This document shows positions 11,720 through 24,098 of a stretch of DNA of 64,000 nt, piece after piece (positions within the stretch are counted from its first letter, which is position 1; every line of letters starts with the position of its first letter). The stretch comes from Amphibalanus amphitrite (taxonomy: Eukaryota; Arthropoda; Thecostraca; Balanomorpha; Balanidae). The notes below the pieces were generated by a model, which had not been told where the DNA came from, ran no database searches, and saw only the letters and a list, made by a program, of their open reading frames with translations. The DNA lies in assembly GCF_019059575.1 (NCBI RefSeq), contig NW_024881866.1, positions 313,501-377,500 of the forward strand, read 5' to 3'. The position numbers and the translations under genes were made by a program.

Positions 11720-12798
11720 CACTGAAAATAAATTAACACTCGCGTGCCGGTGACACGAAAAAAGCACCAATGAGAGGCGTTTTGGTAGGGTGTAACACAA
11801 CTCAACTGTGTAACTGTGGGGTGTAACGCCGAAGAATGGTGCAATTACTCGGTGTTCAAAATCAACACCGACAATTAACACCAATGCCACCTCAGACCAA
11901 CCGACGCTACGGATAAATAACACCACCATTTGGTGTCAACACCCCGTGACAGAGACGTTATATCGCATACGCCACACAATGGTGTAGCTCCCAGTTCATT
12001 GATCTCTAAACGGTGTTACTAGCACCGTTACCATGGATCGGATATGGCCTTGGATTCAAGGTCAGCCGGCCGCCGGCCAGCGCGAGCGGCTGCGCGTGCA
12101 CATGCGTAAATTCAAATGAACGGCGGCGTGTTCATTCGCGCTTCAGTTTGAGTCGAGTGATGCGGGGCTGTGTGGAGACTGGAGGTGGTGTGAGAATCAG
12201 GGCTGCGGAGTCGGAGTCGGAGTCGGAGTCGGTCGGAGTCGACAGTTGTGACCGGAGTCGGAGTCGGAGTCGGAGTCGCTTTTAGAAACCCGATCCGCAG
12301 TCGGAGTCGGAGTCACCGAAAATCTGTCGACTCCTCAGCCCTGCTAGGTCTGCGGAGTCGGAGTCGGGAGTTGGAGTCAGTCGGAGTCGACAATTCTGCC
12401 CGGAGTCGGAGTCGGAGTCGGAGCTGGTTTTTGAAAGCCGGAGTCGGAGTCGGAGTCGGAGTCGCCGAAAATCCATCGACTCCGCAGCCCTGTGTGAGAT
12501 AAATAAGTGATAAATAAGTGTGATAAATAAGTGTGATAAATAAGTGTGATAAATAAGTGTGAGATAAATGTCTGGTCTGGTATGTTGTCAGCAGAGTCCG
12601 GTGACCACCCGTGCACTTGAGAAAGCGCCACTCACAGTTGCCGCAATTTTTGTTAATAACATTTGTTTATTGCTCGTCTCGGACGTTACAAAATAAATTG
12701 TCTTTATTTAAGGAATGCTTTGCTTTGTATGGGGTCTAGGCAAGCCACTGTATACCCATATGGACTTGTCACATAGTTCACACAGACCCATGCACACG

Positions 12799-12831
<33 letters not shown>

Positions 12832-13205
12832 TCATCGAGCTGCAGCTACACCAAACACCGGTGTATCTCCTTCACAACACCGGAAGAGGGTGTACCCAAT
12901 TGGCTACTAACACCACACATTGGTGTAAGGGTATTTGTTTTGTACCCGTAAAGAAGGTGCAAATTAATGGTGTAGCACCTTTTTATGGTGTAAAGACGTC
13001 GTGTAGCACCACAAACTGGTGTACTTACAGTGATTTAACGCCATACGCCAGTGTATGTGCCTGGTGTTACACCAGGATTCAGTGTATGCTTACACCAAAG
13101 CTTGGTGTTGAAACTACACCGGTGCAGGTGCTCAAAAACGGTGGGGTGTAAACATTTCCTAAAAAGGTGTTAACACCAGGAGCGGGTGTGAATTTATTTT
13201 CAGTG
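11720..13205. mobile_element. Inverted-terminal element with CACTGAAAATAAATT ends and ggtgtaacacc words
   Basis: The 15-bp termini CACTGAAAATAAATT and AATTTATTTTCAGTG bound 1486 bp. Dozens of ggtgt/acacc words fill both flanks of the interior, in either orientation, like multiple transposase-binding sites. It contains a second element (12199-12491), a tandem gtgataaataagt repeat (12495-12565) and a (TA)n tract (about 12799-12828). No transposase seen. Confidence 0.82.
12199..12491. mobile_element. AGGGCTGCGGAGTCGG element made of GGAGTC repeats
   Basis: Inverted ends AGGGCTGCGGAGTCGGAGTC and GACTCCGCAGCCCT enclose blocks of (GGAGTC)n separated by cgacagttgtg, cttttagaaacc and ccgaaaatc. A related GGAGCC version lies at 52620-53090. 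Confidence 0.78.
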
Positions 13206-13400
13206 CCACTGGGCCATGTCCGGCCTCCCAGTAGCCGTCACCACTGGGCCATGACCGGCCTCCCAGTAGCCGTCACCACTGGGCCATGACCGGCCTCCCA
13301 GTAGCCGTCACCACTGGGCCATGTCCGGCCTCCCAGTAGCCGTCACCACTGGGCCATGTCCGGCCTCCCAGTAGCCGTCACCACTGGGCCATGTCCGGCC

Positions 13401-13839
13401 CGGTGACCTGTTATGAATGGACGCGGCTCAGGGTGGCTCAGCGGTTCCAGCTACCGCTGGGAGAACGGCCGACAGTTACCAGTGACGTCACCGGAGCGTG
13501 CCGCGCCGTGACGTCACCGGGGCCCTGTTTCACCGCCCGACGCTGCGCGCGCTGCAGCGCACTGGGAGCTAAGGCATAACCTGACGTCACTCGAATGACG
13601 TTGCGTGCGATCCGTTAGATTTTGATGTATCGCGTTTGGAACAGAGGTCCTAAGGAACCAAGTACAGAGAGAAGAGAGGTTTGAGTACGAATGCTGCTAG
13701 CGTGCTGATGGTGCTGGCGCTGGGGTGCTAGCGTTTTGCGATGACGTCATAGCGTAGCGTCGGAGTGGAGTTTGTTGATATTGCCATGGAAACCCAACGC
13801 ACCGACGCGAGCAGCGCTCTGCCGTGGAACACCGCCCGG
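13401..13839. other. Unique sequence between arrays
   Basis: GC-rich sequence with several tgacgtca words (CRE-like) near 13493, 13509 and 13582. No exon or RNA gene was recognised. Confidence 0.4.
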
Positions 13840-14575
13840 GGCGGTCTGTCGGAGTCTGTCCGGGCGGTCTGTCGGAGTCTGTCCGGGCGGTCTGTCGGAG
13901 TCTGTCCGGGCGGTCTGTCGGAGTCTGTCTGGGCGGTCTGTCGGAGTCTGTCCGGGCGGTCTGTCGGAGTCTGTCCGGGCGGTCTGTCGGAGTCTGTCCG
14001 GGCGGTCTGTCGGAGTCGGTCCGGGCGGTCTGTCGGAGTCTGTCCGGGCGGTCTGTCGGAGTCTTTCCGGGCGGTCTGTCGGAGTCTGTCCGGGCGGTCT
14101 GTCGGAGTCTGTCCGGGCAGTCTGTCGGAGTCTGTCCGGGCGGTCTGTCGGAGTCTGTCCGGGCGGTCTGTCGGAGTCTGTCCGGGCGGTCTGTCGGAGT
14201 CTGTCCGGGCGGTCTGTCGGAGTCTGTCTGGGCGGTCTGTCGGAGTCTGTCCGGGCGGTCTGTCGGAGTCTGTCCGGGCGGTCTGTCGGAGTCTGTCCGG
14301 GCGGTCTGTCGGAGTCTGTCCGGGCGGTCTGTCGGAGTCTGTCTGGGCGGTCTGTCGGAGTCTGTCCGGGCGGTCTGTCGGAGTCTGTCCGGGCGGTCTG
14401 TCGGAGTCTGTCCGGGCGGTCTGTCAGAGTCTGTCCGGGCGGTCTGTCGAAGTCTGTCCGGGCGGTCTGTCGGAGTCTGTCCGGGCGGTCTGTCGGAGTC
14501 TGTCCGGGCGGTCTGTCGGAGTCTGTCCGGGCGGTCTGTCGGAGTCTGTCCGGGCGGTCTGTCGGAGTCTGTGTG
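13840..14575. repeat. 23-bp minisatellite (cggtctgtcggagtctgtcc)
   Basis: About 32 very uniform units of cggtctgtcggagtctgtcc plus ggg. All plus frames and one minus frame remain open, which explains the long Ser/Arg/Gly frames. Confidence 0.95.
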
Positions 14576-14714
14576 GACCGGTGTGGCCTGAACTGGCAGC
14601 GTTTCGTCAGATCGACCGGCCGTGTCCGAACCGCGGGAACCCCAGACCGTGGGACATGAGCGCGCGTTAGTAACGCAGCGAGGCTGCGTTGAACGGGACC
14701 CGCCCGGCCACATG

Positions 14715-15370
14715 TCTGCGGCTGTCTGTCACCGCGGCGGCGGGCTGTCTGTCACCGCGGCGGCGGGCTGTCTGTCACCGCGGCGGCGGGCTGTCTGTCA
14801 CCGCGGCGGCGGACTGTCTGTCACCGCGGCGGCGGGCTGTCTGTCACCGCGGCGGCGGACTGTCTGTCACCGCGGCGGCGGACTGTCTGTCACCGCGGCG
14901 GCGGACTGTCTGTCACCGCGGCTCGGGCTGTCTGTCACCGCGGCGGCGGGCTGTCTGTCACCGCGGCGCGGGCTGTCTGTCACCGCGGCGGCGGGCTGTC
15001 TGTCACCGCGGCGGCGGGCTGTCTGTCACCGCGGCGGCGGGCTGTCTGTCACCGCGGCGCGGGCTGTCTGTCACCGCGGCGGCGGGCTGTCTGTCACCGC
15101 GGCGCGGGCTGTCTGTCACCGCGGCGCGGGCTGTCTGTCACCGCGGCGGCGGGCTGTCTGTCACCGCGGCGGCGGACTGTCTGTCACCGCTGCGGCGGGC
15201 TGTCTGTCACCGCGGCGGCGGACTGTCTGTCACCGCGGCGCGGGCTGTCTGTCACCGCGGCGGCGGGCTGTCTGTCACCGCGGCGGCGGACTGTCTGTCA
15301 CCGCTGCGGCGGGCTGTCTGTCACCGCGGCGGCGGACTGTCTGTCACCGCGGCGCGGGCTGTCTGTCACG
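14715..15370. repeat. 23-bp minisatellite (gctgtctgtcaccgcggcgg)
   Basis: About 28 units of 23 bp, with 20-bp deletion variants (ccgcggcgcgg). Together with 13840-14575 it forms two unrelated 23-bp arrays in a row. Confidence 0.94.
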
Positions 15371-15673
15371 CACGGCTGGCCTCAGCTCGGCGCAGTGTCC
15401 CATTTTTTTTTATTTGGGTGGGAAAGTACACCCAAAGTAGAATAAATTTCCACTCTCACCTCCTGTTTTCCAGGGTAATTTTCCTCTCCCAATTTTACCA
15501 AGAAAGAGCATCTGCATGTATGGCCAGATAGCTACATTACATGCCTACATTGAATGAATCCACCCATGCTTAGTCTGTAACCATAATTAACACTGAACAG
15601 TGGCAAATGTATCATACACCTGATATCCTTTCTCTTATTTCAGGATTACAGGCGTATGCATTAACTAGCCACA
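15371..15673. other. AT-rich unique sequence
   Basis: Ordinary AT-richer sequence with no recognised feature. Confidence 0.4.
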
Positions 15674-17059
15674 GCACAGTGATGCAAATGGGGTTCACGA
15701 GTGGCCATAAATACCAAAAAGTCAAGTTTACCAACCCGAGTAAATCGCTATATGGCTAACCAAAGAAATGTTTGGCGCATCTGAATTAACATAGTTTTCA
15801 TATATTTGTCAAAACCGGCCTCGTGTATGATTGTCAGAAGTCGTGACATTTTCTATGTCGTAAAATGACTGTCAGATACTCGCAACTTCAAACGCCGCTA
15901 CTCGCTAGCGTGCGTTCATTTCATACAAATGACAAAAATTATACATGCCAATGATCCCTAAAGCCTGCTGCTTCTCATGCCGGGTCACAAAAAGCCGCAT
16001 CTTTTTTGGTTTGGCGGTGATCTAATCATTTGCCATTATGTTGCAATCGCAGTTTTGTACTAAGAAATATTTGTTTTCGTTTCACCTACAGCAGTTTACA
16101 CAGTATGGGCCCGTTAGTGCACCATACCATATCATTCCCTAACCATTTCTGAGTCACACTGTGAAAGAATTAAGGCGCTAGTACAGGGCAGACCGGCGCT
16201 ATTGAAGTTTTTGTCCGGCGCGGTCGGGTGTCGCGGTCGGGGCGGATTGGTTTCACCGCGGATCGCAACTTCGACAGACGTTTAACTTTGAACTTCTATA
16301 GTAGGTCAAATATTGACCTTAAGTCAAAAGTAATATGCTCACTCGGGAGATCTTGTCAAGGGCAATCCGTTGTTTTTTGTCGCGAGGCGCTAGGACACTT
16401 CGTTTAGTTAGGAACAGCAGAGGGATGCACCGACGAACCCCCGCTGTGGCCGCCCGCCCGCGGCGCGGCCGCCCGGGCTGCCCACCGCGCCGCGGCACCC
16501 GACCGCAACGGACGAAAACTTTAGTAGCGCCGGTCAGCCCTGTGCTAGCGTCTTCATTCTTTCACAGTGCGGCTCAGAAATGATTAGGGAATGCTATGGT
16601 ATGGTGCACTAACGGGCACACACTGTGTAAACTGCTCTAGGCTAGGTGAAACGAAAGCAAACATTTTTAAATAAAAAACTGCGATTGCAACATGATGACA
16701 AATAGTTAGATCAACGCCAAACCAAAAGAGATGCGGCTTTTTGTGACCCTGCATTAGAAGCAGCAGACCTTGGTGATCATTGCCATGCATAATTTTTTGC
16801 ATTTGTATGAAATGGACGCACGCTAGCGGCGTTTAAAGTTGCGAGTATCTGACAGTCATTTTACGACATAGAAAATGTCACGACTTCTGACAATCATACA
16901 CGAGGCCGGTATTGACAAAAACATGAAAGTCATGTTTTTTCAGACACCCCAAACATTTGCCTGACTGGCCATATTACGATTTATTCAATTAGGTGAACTT
17001 GAAATTTGGGCCTTTTCGGTATTTATGGCCACTTGTGAGCCCCATTTGCATCACTGTGC
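15674..17059. mobile_element. Foldback element with long inverted arms
   Basis: The left end gcacagtgatgcaaatgggg pairs with the right end ccccatttgcatcactgtgc. The arms stay complementary for hundreds of bases; for example gactgtcagatactcgcaac near 15868 pairs with the region near 16845. The GC-rich centre (about 16190-16580) also folds on accgg/ccggt words. Arm identity looks near 85-90% by eye. Confidence 0.82.
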
Positions 17060-18600
17060 ACAGGAACGGCGCCACAGGGGGGGGGGGGGCAGCCGCCCCC
17101 CAACTCTGAACACTGGGGCCCTCTTTCAGCCAGCAGGTCAGTTATGGACGGAATACTCTCTGGCTGTGCAGAAAGAAGACTTCTGGGCAGAGCTGTAGAA
17201 ATACCTAACTTCAGGAGTGAGGAATCAAGCCAAAGGGGACCTTCTCAAGGTGCCGCCGCCAAGATAAAACTTACGTGCTTTGTCCCATGTTTTTGGAAAA
17301 GGGCCCAATTTAGCAAAAAAAAGGTGAAAGAAAATCATTTATTTTGTATCTTGGGTGATTGTGGCCCTGTCCTATCTTCCCAGGCTGTAGAAAGGTCCCG
17401 GGCCAAAGAGGGCCCATACCAGCCGTGACAGGGCCCATATCAGTACTGAGAGGGCCCACAGCAGGGCCCATAACAGTACTGAGGGGGCCACCACAAGTTT
17501 TGTGAGGGCCCGTAGTGGGGGGCACTGCCGAATTTTGGTCCCATTCTTTTCATGCAACGCCCATAGGGCTAATGTTAAAATGCCAAAATCAAAGGGAGGC
17601 ACGGTGCCCGGCGCCCTCCCCGTTCCGCCGCCTATGGTGAAAAATGCTATAACCTGCCGGTACTTGCAGTATCGCGTCCAGTTATCGGGGAGAGAAGGCT
17701 TCCATTTTCCACTAGGAATTAACGTGATTGGATTAAATTCGACGAATTCACTCGAAAATGGCGATAGAAAAACAGCTTTTCTGCAGAGTCTGGGCGTCAC
17801 AATCAGCTGGCCATTCCATAAATGGATCGGTATTTTTGAAGAAAATTGTTAGGTATAAGATTCAATTTCATTACAATAAATAGATATTTAATTTGTGCTT
17901 ACATTTTTTTTTTTGGCGCGTCTGTTTCAATCCGCCATATTTGCCAATCACTGTTTGACCTTGTATTGCTTAACTCTGCGATTTAGAGCCGCCAGTTAAT
18001 TGTGCATCGAGTGAGTGTAGGCCTTGTGTGGTTAAAAACATTCTTATGTCTTATTTTTTTTCATTTGAATGCTAGGATGCATGGAAAAGATGAAGTTTTC
18101 TGATTTTATGACCATATATGGTTATCGCCCCGCCCACTCCAGCCGTTGATTGGCTGATCAATTTTTGGATCTTCGCCTCGTAGTTTCCCCAACTGAGGTG
18201 CTGCGGGACGGTGGCGGCCCGGTACAGACCACTGCGGCCGGCGGCGTCCGTGCGCCCGCGCCACTGCACTGCCAGCGCTCCCCTGCCCTGCCGGGCGTCC
18301 GTGCGCCCGCGTCACTGCACTGCCAGCGCTCCCCTGCCCTGCCCGGCGCGGCGGCCGGCCTCCCCTGCGCCCTCACCGCTGCCCGGCCGGAGTCGGCGCG
18401 CCGGAATGTGGGACCGGGCCGGGCCGGGCCGGGGGTGTCTCGGCCGGGCAGCCCCAGGGCGAGAGTGGCCGCGTTCCACTGTCGGCGCACGGCACGGAGC
18501 GGGCGCGGCCCTCTCACGGTTCGCCAGACAGCGGCCGCGGCAGTGCAGGCACACTGCACGCGCTGAAGACGCCATATTTTGCGGCACAATTGCATAATTT
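17060..18600. other. Mixed sequence: G-run/C-run block, GGGCCC-type repeats, CpG-rich patch
   Basis: 17064-17635 may be a decayed element (gaacggcgccacaggggg and ccgttccgccgcctatgg at its ends). 17390-17520 is a degenerate gagggcccata repeat. 18236-18350 holds two 53-bp copies of a gtgcgcccgcg(c/t)cactgcac unit in CpG-rich DNA. No exon is supported. Confidence 0.4.
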
Positions 18601-19289
18601 CGATGCTTATTCGTTTATTGTTGGCCAGGTTCCATTGGTTTGAAGGTCCATGAGTTGCTGTTTGATGATGGGAATTTGGGCAGAGCCTTATGATGCTCCG
18701 GTCGCGGGTCGCGGCGCATTCTCTCTTTGTTTAAAGCACGAAGGTAAATATCTGATTAAAGGGAGGGAAGGTGAAACAATCCGACCAGAGCCGGCTGCTG
18801 GAGATGAGGCGCTCCCTCTGCATTTTCCCAACGAAAGGCCCTCATTTGTCTCGGGCGTACGGTATTACAAAAAATATTGCATGTAAAATACCAAATACAT
18901 TTACTGAAGGGTATCGTGTATTCATAGATGCCGCCGTTGACTAGCAAAACTGTGTGTACACTGTATAGTCGGTCAAATATGTATCTTTCCCGGCCGGCCC
19001 TCCCCTCGCTGGGCAGGTCGGTAACTTGGCTGAATCCGCCGGCCGCTGCGAGTACTACGGAGGGGAGGGGACAGGTTGTGCGGTTGCCGCGTCGGCCAAT
19101 GAGCGCGGACCTGGCGAGCGGGCTGGGGCCACGGCGTGTTGACCTAATATGGTCAAAGGTTCATGCCCTGCGGGTATGGTCTGCGGCCAGCTGGCCCACT
19201 GATTGAGCCACAGCACCGGGTCGCGGAAAGGTTTCGATAGGTATCTGAATTGGAGAGTGGAGACCGTTAGCTTGAACTTGAGTGTAGTC

Positions 19290-19744
19290 GCTCTAGGTTT
19301 GAGATGCCGGGACCAGGGACCTGCAACACCATGATCCTGAATATATTGTGTGGATCGGGTGGCATTCAGATGAAGTTGAAATTTATCCCATTGACTTATA
19401 ATGGGGAGGTTGTGAGATTGACCTGACCTCAGGTCATAGATAAAAAAAATCCGAGACATACATTTTGTGGATATTGTCACCCTTACTAACTCCTGAAAGT
19501 TTCATATCGATCGGTCAACAGTTGTAGCTTTGGTGCAAGTTCAAACTTTTTGTGACGTTAGGTCACTCAAACCGACCTGTTGACCTGACCTTAAGTCATA
19601 TAAAGTCAAAATTCGCACACAGTATGCGCAATAGATGGAAAAACAGGTATGCAAAATTTGGTGGCGCTGCACGCCGCCGTTTTTCGGCTATCTGCGAAAA
19701 ACCTGGGGGGGGCGCAAATCGCCCCCCCCCCGGCCCGGCGCAGG
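19290..19744 (-). mobile_element. TTAACC-family MITE end, reverse orientation
   Basis: Read on the minus strand from 19748, TTAACCTGCGCCGGG is followed by a G-run, gcgatttgcg, a C-run and a ggtttttcgcagatag block. This is the same layout as 54250, 39510 and 9908. Its other end was not located. Confidence 0.6.
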
Positions 19745-20039
19745 TTAAGATTTTCAGTAGATATGGCTTAACGCTTTCCCGTTAATGCCAAAAAAAAAAA
19801 ATGAAAAAAGTTTTTGCTTTATCAAAAAATAACCGGTCATAATTCGATTAAATATTTCTCTTGCGCTAATCATCATATCACCAAGCATTCGATCGTATCA
19901 AGAGCAACCATCTTAATTTTTAGGTCAGCGACTCCTGTTGAAACACCAGATAATCCTTTGATAGCTCATAGCACTCAGTCTACAATTTACACGGCGCATG
20001 AAAGCACAACCATCATTAGACCATCGCGCTGCCCTCACA

Positions 20040-22750
20040 TTCCACGGTTCGTCGGAAGGTCATCTCAGGCTCAAAAGAAACGGTATATACCATTCGAAAG
20101 CCGACGGTGAGCTGAATCCAAAAATGTAATTTTTATCAAAATCGATCGATGGCCTTTTTTGAAAATTGCGTTTTTGTAAAAACTTAATAATCTTTTATTT
20201 AACGGGCTGTCCCGGGCATTCTTAAAAACATAAACATGTATTTTTTAGTTCCAGTGAAAGCTGAACGCCAAAAGAACAATATTTAGCGAAGCAATATTTC
20301 ATAACAATAATATGCGTCTCCCACAGCCGACAATAAGGCGCAATCACACAGCTCAGTGTCACGATGGACCAAAGTCAGCCACACAGAAGCGTGAATTGAC
20401 CCTTATCGACTCGCAGACCCGGCGCTCTCGGCCCGCCTGACCGGCCACGGAAAGAACGTTCGGCTCTCGTTCTACTAAACAAATGTCATATTTGTCACTT
20501 TAACTGTCCACATCGCTCACGGTTCGTCGGAAGGTCATCTCAGGCTCAAAAGAAACGATATATACCATTCGAAAGCTTACGGTGAGCTGAATCCAAAAAT
20601 GTACTTTTATCAAAATCGATCGATGGCCTTTTTTGAAAATTGCGTTTTTCTAAAAACTTAATAATTTTTTATTCAACGGGCTGTCCCGGACATTCTTGAA
20701 AACATAAACATGTATTTTTGAGTTCCAGTGAAAGCTGAACGCCTAAAGAACAATATTTAGCGAAGCAATATTTCCAAACATTAATATGCGTCTCCCACAG
20801 CCGAAAATAAGGCGCAATCACACAGCTCAGTGTCACGATGGACCAAAGTCAGCCACACAGAAGCGTGAAATGACCCTTATCGACTCGCAGACCCGGCGCT
20901 CTCGACCCGCCTGACCGGCCACGGAAAGAACGTTCGGCTCTCGTTCTACTAAACAAATGTCAAAGTTGTCAGTTTAACTGTCCACATCGCTTTTAAAGCT
21001 ATTCAGGATACCTGTGAAGAAAATTCATTGTTCTGTCATCTTCACATCATGCATTAATTTGCATCTGTTCATGTCTACTTTGCTCAATTGAGCTTGGTAT
21101 CATGCCCATATAAGGAAAATTGGCCGCGCTGAAATGTCAGAGGCTGCACCGGCCTCAGCTCGGGTGGAGTGGGGGTAGCGCCCGGCGGGGCAGGGTAACC
21201 TTTGACCGGTCGCACGGCCCAGCAGCTGTCACCAGTACAGCCTCTGACAGTGAAACCCCGCTCACTTCCCCTGCGCGGGCACTGATCGCAGCTGGATGGA
21301 ACAAAACATGTATAAGAAAAATGTAAATTAAAGCATGTTGTAAATCAAGAAGAACAATGAATTTTCTTCACAGGTATCCTGAGTAACTTTAATAGCGATG
21401 TGGACAGTTAAAGTGGCAAATATTACATTTGTTTAGTAGAACGAGAGCCGAACGTTCTTTCCGTGGCCGGTCAGGCGGGCCGAGAGCGCCGGGTCTGCGA
21501 GTCGATAAGGGTCATTTCACGCTTATGTGTGGCTGACTTTGGTCCATCGTGACACTGAGATGTGTGATTGCGCCTTATTGTCGGCTGTGGGAGACGCATA
21601 TTAATGTTTGGAAATATTGCTTCGCTGAATATTGTTCTTTTGGCGTTCAGCTTTCACTGGAACTCAAAAATACATGTTTATGTTTTCAAAAATGTCCGGG
21701 ACAGCCCGTTGAATAAAAGATTATTAAGTTTTTACAAAAACGCAATTTTCAAAAAAGGCCATCGATCGATTTTGATAAAAAATACATTTTTGGATTCAGC
21801 TCACCGTCAGCTTTCGAATGGTATATACCGTTTCTTTTGAGCCTGAGATGACCTTCCGACGAACCGTGCGCTATGAAAGTTATTCAGGATACCTGTGAAG
21901 AAAATTCATTGTTCTGCTTGATTTACAACATGCTTTAATTTACATTTTTCTTATACATGTTTTGTTCCATCCAGCTGCGATCAGTGCCCGCGCAGGGGAA
22001 GTGAGCGAGGTTTCACTGTCAGAGGCTGTACTGATGACAGCTGCTCGGCCGTGCGACCGGTCAAAGGTTACCCTGCCCCACCGGGCGCTACCCCCACTCC
22101 ACCCGAGCTGAGGCCGGTGCAACCTCTGACATTTCAGCGCGGCCAATTTTCCTTATATGGGCATGATACCAAGCTCAATTGAGCAAAGTAGACATGAACA
22201 AATGCAAATTAATGCATGATGTGAAGATGACAGAACAATGAATTTTCTTCACGGGTATCCTGAATAACTTTAATAGCGATGTGGACAGTTAAACTGACAA
22301 ATATGACATTTGTTTAGTAGAACGAGAGCCGAACGTTCTTTCCGTGGCTGGGCAGGCGGGCCGAGAGCGCCCGGTCTGCGAGTCGATAAGGGTCATTTCA
22401 CGCTTCTGTGTGGCGGACTTTGGCCCATCGTGACACTGAGCTGTGTGATTGCGCCTTATTGTCGGCTGTAGGAGACGCATATGAATGATTGGAAATATTG
22501 CTTCGCTAAATATTGTTCTTTTGGCGTTCAGCTTTCACTGGAACTTAAAAATACATGTTTATGTTTTCAAGAATGTCCGGGACAGCCCGTTGAATAAAAG
22601 ATTATTAAGTTTTTACAAAAACGCAATTTTCAAAAAAGGCCATCGATCGATTTTGATAAAAATTACATTTTTGGAATCAGCTCACCGTCAGCTTTCGAAT
22701 GGTATATATCGTTTCTTTTGAGCCTGAGATGACCTTCCGACGAACCGTGA
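20040..22750. repeat. Palindromic A-A-B-A'-B'-A' repeat block
   Basis: Unit A (about 478 bp, starting cacggttcgtcggaaggtca) occurs forward at about 20043 and 20518, and inverted ending at about 21870 and 22750. Unit B (about 390 bp, starting attcaggatacctgtgaaga and containing gcctcagctcgggtggagtg) lies forward at about 21001-21390 and inverted at about 21885-22265. The copies are about 93-97% alike by eye. Confidence 0.85.
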
Positions 22751-23006
22751 TTCGTTAGATTCCTAACGCATCCGCTTGCTCGCCTCTCCCGGCCAGACCC
22801 GCCGGAGCACCCGGCGGCGAGGCCGTCCAGTGCTGGTCTGCGGTCACTCTCCAGCCGGCCGCTGTGTAGCTCCGCCCCCCGCGCGTGACGTCACAGGGCC
22901 GCCAGAGCCGCCAGGGCAGCTGGGGTGTGGGCTCAGCCAACTATCGAATCCAGACCGTAGCGCCACTTGGCGGCCGGGAAAGATACATATTTGACCGACT
23001 ATACAG

Positions 23007-23344
23007 CCCACAGCAGAAGTAATGTGTGGTTTCAGTCATGGGTATGTTCTGCTTATGAAGCTTAGGAAGGATTAGCCAGGCTACAATGAAACTTTGAATG
23101 TAGCTTATATGTATCGTCACCCTTGCAGCTGCAACTTTAGCTATTAACATCTTCTTTTCGATCACTCCGCATTAAACAATCGCCAGTCAAAGCCAACCGT
23201 TGAGATTGGTAAAACCCTACATTACTTTAGCGGTGGGCTGTACCTACATTTAAAAGTGCAGCCTTTTCTAGAGATGTCTTACCAAGCTTGTTGACCAATT
23301 CCAATGTCATAAAATGACTAGAGCGGGTGACTTAGATGGTTACT
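23007..23344. other. Unique sequence, nothing recognised
   Basis: AT-balanced sequence with no repeats or coding signal seen. Confidence 0.4.
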
Positions 23345-23610
23345 GACACAGCGGCTCACCCTGGTAATGGTAACTGACACAGCGGCTCACCCTGGTAATG
23401 GTAACTGACACAGCGGCTCACCCTGGTAATGGTTACTGACAGCGGCCCACCCCTGGTATTTTCGGTGTTGTCGCAGTGTTGTGGATTGCGGTACCCTCGC
23501 GGTGTGGGTTGCGGTACCCTCGCGGTGTGGGTTGCGGTACCCTCGCGGTGTGGGTTGCGGTACCCTCGCGGTGTGGGTTGCGGTACCCTCGCGGTGTGGG
23601 TTGCAGTGCC
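23345..23610. repeat. 31-bp and 23-bp short arrays
   Basis: Four units of a 31-bp acagcggctcaccctggtaa repeat (23345-23440) are followed by five units of a 23-bp cggtaccctcgcggtgtggg repeat (about 23490-23605). Confidence 0.9.
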
Positions 23611-23789
23611 ATGGCGGCTCGGTCCGCGACCGACGGCGCCGTCTTTGACACCGATACGGAGTGGCATCTCCCGGAGCTGACCGCGGGCTGACGTGGCGGC
23701 CTGAGGGCTGCCAGGGGGGGGGGGGGGGCTGATCCCGATATCAAAGAAGTCCAGACTAGAATGCGGCTTCGCCCAGCAGAGCTAAAAGC

Positions 23790-24010
23790 TGAGCTGAGAG
23801 CTGAGGGCTAGCTGGGAACTGGGAGATGAGAGCTGAGCTGGGAGCTGGGAGATGAGAGCTGAGCTGGGAGCTGGGAGATGAGAGCTGAGCTGGGAGCTGG
23901 GAGATGAGAGCTGAGCTGGGAGCTGGGAGATGAGAGCTGAGCTGGGAGCTGGGAGATGAGAGCTGAGCTGGGAGCTGGGAGATGAGAGCTGAGCTGGGAG
24001 CTGTCGGCAG
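23790..24010. repeat. 26-bp minisatellite (gagctgggagctgggagatg)
   Basis: About seven units of 26 bp, purine-rich on the plus strand. Confidence 0.92.
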
Positions 24011-24098
24011 GGAGGCCAGAGTCGGCAGAAGAGGCGCTGTCCGCTGTCAGGAACGCGCCCCCGGAGGAGCCGCCCGGCGCCCCCGGAGGAGCCGCCCG

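Larger units (their letters stand above)
11496..13400. repeat. 35-bp minisatellite split by a 1.5-kb element
   Basis: Units begin gccgtcaccactgggccatg at 11501, 11536, 11571, 11606, 11641 and 11676, break at 11711, and resume from 13206 with starts at 13234, 13269, 13304, 13339 and 13374. The unit continues across the inserted element. Confidence 0.92.
18961..23006. mobile_element. 4-kb element bounded by 36-bp inverted termini
   Basis: CTGTATAGTCGGTCAAATAT and the next 16 bases at 18961-18996 recur as an exact complement at 22971-23006. In between are a reversed TTAACC-family MITE end at 19744 and the palindromic A/B repeat block at 20040-22750. No transposase frame was recognised, so it may be a non-autonomous or composite element. 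Confidence 0.75.

Noticed and set aside
13697-15531. Ser/Arg/Gly-rich frames of about 300 codons
   Set aside because: Two 23-bp minisatellites; all frames open equally.
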